From Trochalopteron elliotii (lineage: Eukaryota > Chordata > Aves > Passeriformes > Leiothrichidae): a stretch of 64,000 bases of DNA. Of this stretch, positions 20,501-33,200 are shown piece after piece; the stretch's first letter is position 1; every line of letters begins with the position of its first letter. Below the pieces are notes generated by a model. That model was not told the origin of the DNA, ran no database searches, and saw only the letters and a list, made by a program, of their open reading frames with translations. The translations under genes and the position numbers were made by a program. The stretch is from contig JANPWX010000010.1 in the NCBI GenBank assembly GCA_024734555.1, positions 3,353,066 through 3,417,065 of the forward strand, given 5' to 3'.

Positions 20501-23500
20501 CTGCTTTCTATTTATTAAATAATCTCATGTTCTGTCACCTTGTTTGGGACTACTTTAATAAGCATCAGAAACTCTTCTGTTCAGGTAAAACAAAATTTGC
20601 CTTAGAAGCTGAGAGTTTTTCCCTATAACATAATCCATTTCAATAGTCTTTTATGGTATCTGTTTGGTTTCTTGGTATTTCTGTAATCCAGAAGTAGAGA
20701 GTATACCAGCTGTACCTGAATAGTAGCTAACCTAATGTGGGGGTTTTGAGTATGGCATTCACATAGCCCTGGCCCATTAACAGCTCTGCTAAAACAAAAC
20801 AACAGAAGAAGAGTCTACTCTTCAATTTAAAATGGGATGGTTTTTGTATCAGATGACAAAAATGCAAGGGCTTTCATGAAATAAACAAAGTTGAATATTT
20901 GTGCTCTAGTATGTCTTAAACTGCCTTTTAGACTTGCACTACCGGAAAAAAAATGTACTTAAATAAGATACTGAGTATTTGGGGACTTGTCAAAATACTT
21001 ACAGAGCATGCATCTCTGTTTAGTATGTCTGGACCAAACAGCTCTTCTGAGTGGTCCATAGAAGGTCGTCGACTGGTGCCGCTGATGCCACGACTTGTTC
21101 CGCAGACGGCTTTTACTGTTACTGCCAACGCTGTTGCCAATGCGGCCGTTCAGCACAACGCGTCTCTTCCAGTTCCTGCAGAAACTGGAAACAAAGAAGG
21201 TGAGAGAAAGATGGGATTCTGCTGCAATCTATGGGAATGTGAAAACAAAGTCACAGTAGAAATTGGTATCTTAGATTTTAAGTGTTAAATATTAAAGGTA
21301 TTTTTTTGACGCCAGGTTGGATGGGGCTTGGAGCAACCCAGTCTAGTGGAAGGTGCCCCACCAGCTGATAGCAGGGCGTTGGAACTGGGTGAACTTTAAA
21401 ATTCCTTCCAACCCAAACCATTCGATGAAGCTATGAAAAAAATCCAAATCTTTCTTATGAAACATTATTCTCAGAAATATAAACCACACCTTTTTTTAAA
21501 GATACCTTTGTGGTAGCTGCAGCATTAATCTGACTGCTTCGTGTTATTGACACTCTAGCAACTGAAATATAAAAACAAATATAAATTTGTCAGGAAATGG
21601 CATTCACTGATAAACTTCTTCAGCTCTGTAAACTTTAAAAACTTGACCTAATGGCTGGATTCTGTAAAGTTCTGTAAGTGATGAAAGCTGTTTCAGAATG
21701 CTTTATTTTAAGAATGCAAGTAGGTTTTGGTGAAAGTCAAGAAAATACTGCTTTGGGTTTTTTCCTTCAGATTAAATGTATTATCGTAAAAAGTAAAAAG
21801 GTTGCTTTCTGCTTTCCCTATGCTTTTTAAATAATAGTATACATTCCAACTAGCTTTGCTCAGCAGGCTTGAATTAGGCTTCATACAAATGGAGAATGTG
21901 GAACACTTCTTGAAACAAGCTGTTGCATCCTGGTTTTGTGAGAAATGGTGTATCATTGTGCTATTACTTAAAAGCAGTGGTTTTAAAAAGCTAATTAGCA
22001 CAATCAGTTCTTCACTACTGAAGGAATATTTTGGTTTTTTTCAACTGATGTACTGTTGAGGCAATAACACTTTTCTATCAGTTACTAGTCTAGATGTGAT
22101 CACTGACAGAAAAGCAAAAAAGATTGACATATTGAATTAATGCTAAAATTAAAAATAACAAATTATAAAAGTAAAACAAAGATTAATACAAAAAGATCTC
22201 ACATTGGCAGCACAGATTTTTGGGTATGGGAGGATGGGAGTTTAGATTTTTGTGTTGTCTTTGAAGACCACTAATTCCATGGCCATTCTTAGCTAAAACT
22301 GGGGAGTATTCCACAGTAACAGGAATGCAGAGGCAAATACACAGATAATGATCCAGTAGGTCTTTGGCTTCCATTTCAGTTGTAAAAATAGTGATAGGAT
22401 AATGGGATTCTGCACTTCAGTTATATGGAAGGTGTCTTTTCTCCTCTTCAGTGGTGGTTTGCTATTCCTACACAAGTACCACTTCAACCCCAACATCTAC
22501 CCCTGTTCCAAGTGGCAGTGTAGCAACAGTGAAGTCCCCCAGACCTGCCAGTCCAGCCTCCAATGTAGTCGTCTTGCCAAGTGGAAGTACTGTTTACGTC
22601 AAAAGTAAGTGATACTAGCAACTGATTAACAAAAGGGAAAGAAAGGCAGAATGTGGCTGAAGCCACAGTTAGACCAAGTTAAACAATCCAACATTGGGCA
22701 AGTCATTTAAGGCCTTTGTGCCTTCGTTTAGTCTAGAGAATGAATTTATTGCTTCCCTTTTTCAGATAAATAGTGTTCAGGATAAATTCGCTCACTGCAA
22801 AATGCTGCAAGGAGCACTAAAGCTACAAGGACAACAAATGAAAAATATTTTGAAAATTAAGTATAGAAATTTCTGGATATCAGTGAATTTCTGATCAATC
22901 TTGTTGAGAACTAATGCATAATAGTCACTTACTTGAACTAGAAAAGGTCCCTCTTCCACTTTCACAGTTGACATAGAATTTTTTCATTTTTGGATGCAGT
23001 TTGGCAAGGGTTTGTGTTTACATACTATGTCTGGCCATTTTGTGATTTACCTGGAAGTCATTATTAGTGAGGTTTATGTTCCTTGGCAGCTGTGAAAACT
23101 TCATACAAATTCCTACCAGAGACCCATCTTCATGTATTTAAATCTGGAAATCCAGGACATACAATCTAGAAACAGTCTTTTCTTGAGTGTGTATGTGTCC
23201 CCATCTTTGTTTGGCTAATAAGTCAGCTAGGTCTAAAAGCAGAGTATATTCTCATATATATGCCCTCATCATGGGTAGTTTTATTTTACTATTAAAATGT
23301 TTCCTTCAGTTCTTATTTGATTCTATTAAAACAACAAGCAAAGATTAATAGTGAAGTAGATAAATGCTATTTTTATGCTTGCTCTGTATACCTTTAATAT
23401 TTTAAAAATTATTTCATTATTATTATTAAAATTTACTATTTTTATGCTTTATATATACATCTGTATAAGCTAGCTAATCAGAAATGCCACATAGTACATA

Positions 23501-26500
23501 AATATAATATTACTTGCAAAAAACCATTGTTAATGGCTCTGTCAACCCATTAAACCCATTACATTATGGTTTTTCATTTTTCTGATCTATGCACTAATCA
23601 CTTGGCTTTAATTTGAAGATTCAGGGGAAAATGTTCTTAACATCTTAAAATTTTAATGTAGACTTTGTTGAACTATTACATCGAAATGAGTATCAAATAA
23701 GACACATGATACAGGGATGATCATTTTTATTGTCTGTCCCTAGATTTAATTTCTTCCCTACTTCATGTGCTTCATTTTGTTGTTACTGTTTTTATTGACT
23801 TTTTTTTAAGGAATTGTGTTTCTTCCAGAGTATGTTACATCAGTCACATTGATTTTAACAAACCTGCTTAGGAGCAGATTTGGGAGATCTGAGTTACAGT
23901 CAGGACTTTGCCACTGGTCTGTGGTGGTGTAACTTCTTCTAAGTCACAGTCCGATTGAGCCATTAACCTTTCCATGACTCTGCTTCCTTACTTATCAAGT
24001 GTGAGTTACAGTCAAAGCTGTATTACCTTTTAACTAAATGTCTGTGGAAAACTGTACAGCAATTTCTAACATGAAATGATAGGAATAATATTCTTGCAAA
24101 ACGCCAGCAGTGAAAATGGGAGGTGAAATGAGCTGTACTTAACATAAAATAATGCTCTGCTTGTTTAATGTTACTTTCTTATGTCTTGATTGATTGATTG
24201 GTGGGTTTTTTCGTGGATGAGGATCACAAGCAAAGTTTTCTTTATTTCTTGGTGCCCCACCAAAATAACAGCTGTGTCCTAGCATGCTAGTTGCATGTGG
24301 ATTTTGGATTTAAATAGATTCTGAGACTTTTAAATTACTGCACATGTTCAATATGATTAGTGCACTCATAGTTACAAGTTTCTATAGTGCACTCACAGTA
24401 ATACATACAAGTCTGTCCATAATAAACCTTAAAGTTATGTCACCAAACTTCTGCTTTATAGAGGGAGATTGCCACAAGGCTTATTCGGGGGCATAAAGTA
24501 AATAATCGATTAGAGCTTTGAAATCTGGTTTTGGAGATCCATACTTCACTTGTACTGCTACAGGCAACTAAAGCTACATTTTTGAAGTTTGCTTCTCTTT
24601 CCTAGTTCAGTTTCCTATCTCTGATAAAACTGTGTCAGCTTTTGGATGCATACCTGCTAATGAGCTTCTGCTTCTGCTGAGAGAGAATACCATTTTTCAG
24701 AAATGCCTCTTGTGGCACTGGGCAGTTTCTTGTCTGTGTTAGTTCTTGCAACTTCACTTTTTGAATGCCAGAATATTTAGTAATTTTAATTAGAGATTGG
24801 CCGTAATTAGATCTAGGCCCTAATTAGAGATTGACTACCAACAAAGTTTGCTTTGATTATCAGCAAGACTGCTTTTTGCTGTGATAGTGTTCTTTGTCTT
24901 TAAGCTCCAGATACATGGAACAAGATTTTCAATCATCTTTTGCATAGGCAGGATTGTATCTGTTCAGTTTCTCTCTGATTGTTTTTCTTTTTAAATGGTT
25001 TGGCACAGGTTAACATAATAAGCATAAATAACACGATTGCAGATTTGTCAAGGTTGGAAGAGATCAACCTCTTGAGATCAACCACTACAAGATCATCTAG
25101 TCCAACCATCAACCCAGCACCATCATAATGGCCCCAAACTACATCCCCAAGTGTCTCATTCAGATACTTCCTGAGCACTTCCAGACTGTCATCTCCCCGG
25201 GCAACTTATTCCAATGCCTGACTACTCTTCCAGTAAATTTTTTTTTTCTAATATCTGATCTGGACCTCCCGTGGCACAATTTGAAGCTATTTCCTCTTGT
25301 CACCTGGGAGAAGAGCCCAGCCCCCATCTGGCTATACCCTCCTGTCAGGGAGTTGGTGAGAGTAAGAATGTCCCCCCATAACCTTCTTTTCTCCAGTCTG
25401 AGCTCCCCGCACCTTCCTCAGCTGCTCCTGGTATTCTAGACCCTTCCTCAGCTCTGTTCCCTTATCTGGATGTGCTCCAGCACCTCAGTGTCTCTCCTGT
25501 CAGGAGGTGCCCAAAAGTGATCCCAGGACCAAAGGTACTTCAGCAGTGCCCAGCACAGGGAATAGTCACTGCCCGGGTCCTGCTGGCACACCAGTGCTGG
25601 TACAGGACAGGTGCCATTGTCCTTGCCAACCTGTGCATACCTGGTTCATGTCCAGCCAGCTGTTGGGCAGCATCCCCAAGTCCCTTCCTGCTGGGCCACT
25701 CTTAAGCCACTCTGCTCCCAGCCTGTTGCTGTGCATGGAGTGGGTGTGATCCAAGGGCAGGACCTGGCACTTGGCCTCATTGAACCTCAGCCTATGGATC
25801 TAGCATGTTCAGATCCTTCTGTAGAGCCTTCCTACCTTCAATGCTACCCAGTAGCTCTAAGAGGTTTGCAAGGTTACTAACCTGTGTCTTTCTGTAACCT
25901 AGACCTGTGTCTTTCTGTAATTTACGAATCTGTTGCCTACTTTGGCAAGTTTCATTTGGATTGAAGATCCATTAATCATGCTGTTATCCTTTGCTGAGCT
26001 GAATATTGCAGCAGATTTTTTTTTCTATGTGTGCAGTATATGGTTGTGAGGAAGAAAGAACTCTCTTGAGCCCGGACTTTTGTATCTGTAGCACAAAATG
26101 CACCAAAGAAGGCAAAAATTGATGAAGTGAGGATTGACCTTCACAGTTAAACTACATAATAAAAAAAAATTGTATCTCAAGATGCTGTATTGAGGTGAAA
26201 GGTAGAAGAGTACTAAGGATAAACATGACACGGAAGTAGGTGCAAAGGCTGAAGTGTAAGGAAACTATAGGGGGATAAACTTTGATAGTCCAGTTGCTGT
26301 AAATGAAACCACCACCAAAAAACCCAAATTAGTGTCAAGTTTTAAATTGTGTGTGGCATGATCCCAATCCCCTTGTGTGTGTAGTCTCACTAGTCAAACT
26401 TCTGTACACAGAATGAAAACCCGGTGCTGGCTCTTACGTTCTTTTAATCTCTCAAACTGAATGAAGTAGCCTAGTAACTGAGTAGATTGGGGTTTTGTGC

Positions 26501-27217
26501 GATTTTTCTCTGATTCATGGCACTTTGAGTGTTGCCCATATCAAGGACTAAGAGCATCTGAGGTGTGATACAGCTTGGTTGTGACCATAAGATGTAATTT
26601 GTCCTTTATTTCTTTTTATCTTGCCTGAAAGAGAGTGTAAGCCTCAAGAAGGATGTAGTGTTTCAGAAAGCACTGAGATCTGCAGACAGGGGAAACATAA
26701 TTTAGAAAAAGTATTTCTTTTCCAGGTGTCAGCTGCTCAGATGATGATGAAAAGCCCCGCAAAAGACGGCGAACAAATTCTTCTAGTTCTTCCCCTGTTC
26801 TCTTGAAAGAAGTCCCGAAGGCAGTGACTCCTGTCACTAAAACTATCACAGTGCCTGTAAGTGGGAGCCCCAAAATGAGTAATATAATGCAGAGCATTGC
26901 CAACTCCTTACCACCACACATGTCGCCTGTGAAAATAACCTTCACTAAGCCCTCAACACAGACAACAAACACCACAACACAGAAGGTATGTGGGGGAAGC
27001 TGCCAACTGTTACTTTATTCTGGTTTTATCAATGAATAAGATGTGATGTTTGACTCTTCCTTTCTATGATCTGACTAGCTGATTTTTAAGGATTGCGCTT
27101 GGGATAAAGTAATCCCTCTTTAAAACAAACAAAGGGAAAACCAAACTCTTGTATGAATTTAGTTCACCTGTGTGTGAAAGGACCTGGATTGACAGCCGTG
27201 GAGACTGAAGCCCTCTT

Positions 27218-27248
<31 letters not shown>

Positions 27249-30200
27249 CGGGAGTGCAAGCTTCCCCCAGACTGCCCCACCAATGTGCCTCAACCCTGAC
27301 CTGAAGGGACCACTTCTAGGGATGAGAGGGGATTCAGTCTCCATGCTCATTAAATTCTTGGCCTGTCTGGTGAGACTGCCAACAAGGTTACCAGTTAGTA
27401 CCATTTGTGGTGTTGGGTTTTGTGATATGGACACTAGTCCACTGAAAACTGGATCACATAGGCCACTGAACAGCCTTCAGATGGTAACAACTGTTGGTCA
27501 AAGGTAATCTTTCTTATTTCTATTTTCATTCTTTATAATTATTCTGTGCAGTAGTAGAATTCCAGGAGAGGTGGCGTGGGCTTTCCCTTGCCAAGCCTTT
27601 TATCTAGAGACTAGTTTTTTGGGGTCTATAATGCTTATTCTTGGAGCTGGTCAAAGTCTGGGGGGCTTTTTTTTACCTTTCAGTACTAGTGTGCCATTTC
27701 TCTTTCTACATTAACAGTGTTACAGTGGTGAAAATCAGTTGCATTATTTCAGCTGAGTGTGCCTGGCATTCACCACAATGCAGTGTGCAGAAAAGGTTTT
27801 CCTTGTTTAAATTTTGTACTGGACTTAGATTTTTAAGTGCCTAATCTATGGCATGACTGCATTACCATTCTTTAGGAGGCATTTCAGCTGTGTCTGTTCT
27901 TCTGTTTTTAAGATCTAAAAAAAGATGAATGGTTCAGACCAAGTTCATTCTTGGTACAGTTATTAATTACAACAGACTTCAGGGAGAGGTGGGGTCTCTG
28001 TGGAATTAATTTTACCTCAATACCAACAGACTTGTGGTAGGCTGGCCACTAACAAGCATTTTTGCCAACTGTGAGAGACTATTGAGCTCAAACCTTTGCA
28101 TGTATTTGTCCTACTAGTTTTCTTAATTGCTTTATGGCTCTTTTTGGATTAGCAGAGTTCATGTGTCTTGATTTTTGGAAACTTTAAAACCAAGTAAGAT
28201 TAACTGAAGTAATGTGCAATAATTATTTTTCTTTCTGACCTCTTCCCACTCCAAGAAAGTTGCTTTTGTTTGATTCGCTGTTCATTAACAGTGTCCTTAA
28301 TTAAATCTCATTTCTGAATACATGAGTGTGTAAGAGAAATCCATGAGTGAGCATAAACCATCAAATTGAATTCAGTGCATCAACTCCACAGCTACTACAC
28401 AGCTTAACCTATCCATCCTGTTGCACATTAGGGTTATAATTTTTGCAGGAAGAATTTTTTGCCTTAAACATCTGTAAGGTTGTATTAAGTATGGGTGTTA
28501 TTTATCATGAAAGTTAAAGATGGAGTGTACGTCACCAGAAGAACAGACTGTTGATAGGACCTTTCCTGCAGTTATGCCTCTCCACTTGTTCTGACATGGA
28601 AATTTTAGAGTTTGCTTTGCATTCTATTATTTGACTGTCGTACTAATCTGCAATGACAGAAAAATCAGTGCTTTTTTTGTTAGGCAGCCAGAGTAGCGTT
28701 TGTATCTGAACTTGTCACAGTGCCCTCTTTTGTTGGGTTTAGATATACCAAAATATATAACTGGATGATTTTGGTGGGTGAAATCCCCTTTAGTAGTTTT
28801 AAATTAAAAGTCAGTCTTGTTCATTCATATCCAGCAGCACATTTCCAGTTTGAATGTAAGTTGTTAGATATGAATGAAATTCTTTGTTTCTCTATGCCAG
28901 CTCTTTGAATTGTTTTGACATTTTAATAGGTTGGAGGAAGATTTGTCGTAACAACTAATAATGTCACAGCTCCAGTTTCTGGATTCTCTTGTAATAAAGT
29001 CACCTGTGTAGGACATGGAAGGAATCTAGCTAGTGAAGTTCCTGGCAGTTATAATAACCTTATTTTTTTTATAGACTAAGTTATTACATCTCTCAAAATA
29101 GAGCTGACAGTACTAAAATCAGTAAATGTTGGGAATTAGATTTTACTGCAGCAATTAAAACCAACAACAAAATTACCACCTTGATTTGTGTGTCTGTGTG
29201 CATGTTTAAAGTCAGGCAGTTTGTCTGCTGTAAAACACGGCATGCAGTTTTAGTACCCTTGATGAGATTATTTAGATTGCTTCAACATACATGACAAAAT
29301 AGTATTTCAGAAATACAATGGTTGTGACCTGAACTTTAATATACCTAATTTTTTACCTGAATTTTATGATTTCTGGATATACTCCACACATGAAGATTCC
29401 TGAACTTTGCTCTGCTCTGTTAATTTTGAAAGATGAGATAGAATAGACAGACACAAACTTGCGTAGTCACAGTATAGCCACTGTTGAACTGCAATGATTT
29501 ACAGGCTTTATTCCTTCTTTGATTAAGTAAAGTATTTTTAAGTGACTCAAGGAAGTGCAACGGTCTACAGGAGTTGCAATTATGACCAGATTCATTCTAC
29601 ATATCTGTACTTAGTTGTAATGCTGAACTTGCCTTGTTGTCGTATAGTTTATATTCACAGTAACCTATAATCTACCTTTTTAAACTGCAAGTTGTACTTT
29701 GACTGTGTTCCAAAATCAGTTACCCTGGGTGGAATGGAGCTGACTGTAAACTTCAGACAGTTGGAAGTATTCCTAGTGTTAACTGACAGTTTAAGAAACA
29801 GGATAAAACTCCAGAGGCGTATCACAGAATCGGTTCACTTCCATTTCTCAGACTAGAACAAGCTGTGTCATATTCAGCTCATCTGTATGTTTGTAGCCTA
29901 AGAGCAATTTGAGAAATGTGTTTTGATTAAATCAAGATTAGGCAGAATGCAAAAATAAGACTGATGCAGAGAAAATGTTCTCACTGGAAAATGCAATCAA
30001 GTAGAAAAGCAGCAGAATGTGGAAACCTTGTTCTTCAGTCACTGGTTAGTTGTGGTCAACTGCTGTAGCTTGTGGGGTAGAAAGGTTTTGGTTTACCTCA
30101 GATCAAGATATTAAAGGTTTATCTGAGCAGCAGAGACCATCAAACTAAGAATTGAGGCAAAAGAAGAGGCAGAACCAGGCACGGTGGTGAAATTTGCTGC

Positions 30201-33200
30201 TTTTATTCCATCCATGTGACTATTTATCTTTTTTTTTTTTTCTTCATTTTTCTTTAAGCAAATTATAAACTCATAATCTCTTGCTGCTTGATTTGTTGCT
30301 TAAGTCTATTTCTGGTGCCATCATCATATTATTTCTTTAGCAGCCAAGGTTTCAGTAGTGTTTGGCCAGCAGTGTGAGACTTTCTGTCTGAGCTGACACA
30401 GGTTTTCTTTGCCCCTTTTGTACCTTATTTTTCTATCGGCTTTTGTTACATTGAATCATTAATAAGTTTAAATTCTCAAGGTTTTAATAAACAAAATTTT
30501 TGTTGGGACAACAGCATTATTAAGATGGTTTCTCAATATTCTTGCATGATAAACTGAAGATGTATTTTTATGCTTTTTCTATTTTAACTATGTAAGTACA
30601 AGAAGGGACATATAAGTTGAATAAAAGGAATTTCTTTACATAAACAGTCCCCATATTCAATACTTAATAAATGTGTAGTTTTCTATGCCAGTTGCATAAG
30701 GACAGACTTCTTCCAATGCTGTCATGAATTCTGTGTTTTTCTATGTCAGATCAGATTCATGAAGTCATAGTTGTAACTTGCACTGGAGTGGTGTTTATTC
30801 TCTTCAGACAAATCAGAAAGAATTTCTTGTTACTGAGAGCACTAAAAGCAGAAATTCAAACCTAAATCATTTTTCTTTCACTGATGAAACATTGTTTACA
30901 GACTTGTAGATCAACAGCATTTCCCAATACTTGACTCAGCAAGTGTTTGTTAATTGTTAAAGAAAAAAAATCATCTATTTTCTCTCATTGCTGTTTCTTG
31001 ATATTTTTGCAAGGTTTGGATGAATGGCACTTAAAACTTGATGGAAATCGGTTCAGTTTCTCATAAAATGTGTTTCAAGCTTTCTGGCGCAGTTTAATGA
31101 AGTCAGGTTCATTCCTGTCTGTTTGCCTTCAGACGTGGGATAATTCTACTTTAATTGGATAGTAATCGTTTTCCTTAAAAATCTTAATTTTAAGGAAATG
31201 TTAATCACCACTTCTTCAAAATAGTTGAAACTTTTTCTTGTGAGCAAATGTGATTGATAGTCTTAAAAGCTCTTAATAAACATGTATCCCTAAAACTAAA
31301 TACACTGAAATTTCTAAAATGTTACTGAAATTTCTATGCTTCTAAATAGATGCAAGGAACAAATGAATTTCTTCTTGTTTTTTTTTTCTTCTCTTTTCTT
31401 TTTTTAGGTCATAATAGTAACCACCTCTCCCAGCTCAACTTTCGTACCCAACATCCTTTCCAAGTCCCACAACTATGCAGCAGTTACAAAACTTGTCCCG
31501 ACATCAGTCATTGCCTCAACTACTCAAAAGCAGCCCGTGGTTATCACTGCTTCCCAGTCCTCTGTGGGCAGCAGCAGCACCTGCTCCACTCCCTCCTGCA
31601 CTGCAAATACTATTGCTGTGACTGCTGTAGTGTCATCCACACCATCAGTGGTTATGTCAACAGTAGCACAAGGTATGGCAATTATCTTATAAAGGCTCTT
31701 TCATTGAGGAATTGGACTTTGCATTGAGAATAGCACTGGGGAGATGCACTTTTTGTTTACATATGGGTGAAGCACAGGACATGTGAAAGACATCGGCTGA
31801 TGAACTAATCCAAGAGACTTCACAAAAGTTCTTGTGGAACTGTTTTCCTCTGTATGTCAACAGTTAATGTGCAGATCCTCCTTTTAAAGAGGATGTGGTG
31901 GGCTGGTGTGACCTAGTTCTAAAACAATATAACCTCAAAATGACTGGCTTTAAGAACTTTGTCTGGTGCATTTGAAGGTGATTGCATCTCTAAAAGCCCA
32001 ATTTACAAAAACATGCAAAGTTAACATCAAGTAAATACAACTTATTAGCATGCCCAGATGACAATTCTGAAAGGTAGAGAAGTGTTTACACCTTTTGTTG
32101 GTGTATTTTATCAGCATGTCAGCTTTAAAGTCCTTTATAATTAAGTCCTGATTGGGCCTGATTAAAATTCTTACGTTTCTGATTTCAAATTCCAACTGTG
32201 TATGCTAGCTTGACTGTCTCAGCTTCACAGCCACCAGCTAGCATTTGAAAGGGAAGCTGTGAATGAATGAATGAATGAATGAATGAATGAATGAATGAAT
32301 GAATGAATGGGCTTTAGTGAGCAGCACTTGAAAGAAAAACTGTCTGACAATGACGAGTGTCACATCACAATTTTTCATGGTCTCTATTTTCCACTCTTGT
32401 TCCATTCCACAAAACATTGGGTAGCCATATCATGGTATTTTCCTTCCCTATTTCTTGGATTAATATAATCAGATATTAATCTATGGAGCAGAAGGGCTCA
32501 CATCAGGCTTTCATATTGTTTGAACAGTTGATTTTTAGTTGGGTTTGATCATGGAGGAGACTTTCGTTCTAAAGTACATTAGGTGGAGTATCTCTGCAGC
32601 GTTTTTTTTTCCAAGACTGTCAGTGTCACTGCAGAAGATGCTGGTGAAAAGTTTTGCGTGATAAACTGATAATATATTCAAATGTAAAGTTAAACTCATG
32701 AATGAAAAGAGTTGCCCAAGGAAGTGGTGTAATCATCTTAAATGATGCAGTGAGAAAAGGGTTGCTTATTTAGATTATCAGAATTGTACCTTTATTATGA
32801 TTTCTGTCATCATCGCTGTAATCTGTTTCTGTTTTCCACTACAACTGGGATTTAGTTAAAAAATTACTTCATAACATATGGACTTTGTTTGTCTGTTTTG
32901 GTGCTTATGGATGTGTAGTTCAGAATTACATACAAAGCTAGATTTTGCTGTAAATGTTGTGACAGCTATGTAGGGGAATGACAGAAATAAGTAATGAGAT
33001 TTATTTTGGAACTTTGTCTTTCCATCTGACAGCAGACTTCTTTTAATCGCTTTCACTTACAAGATCACCTAACCTAATAGCACAAAACAGGTGGCCCAGA
33101 GTTTATAACTTACATACTTGATTTTTTTAAAATGCCAACTGATTCTTTTGCTAACAGATAACTCTCTTCCAGCGTTGATGGGTTTTGATGATATTTGACA

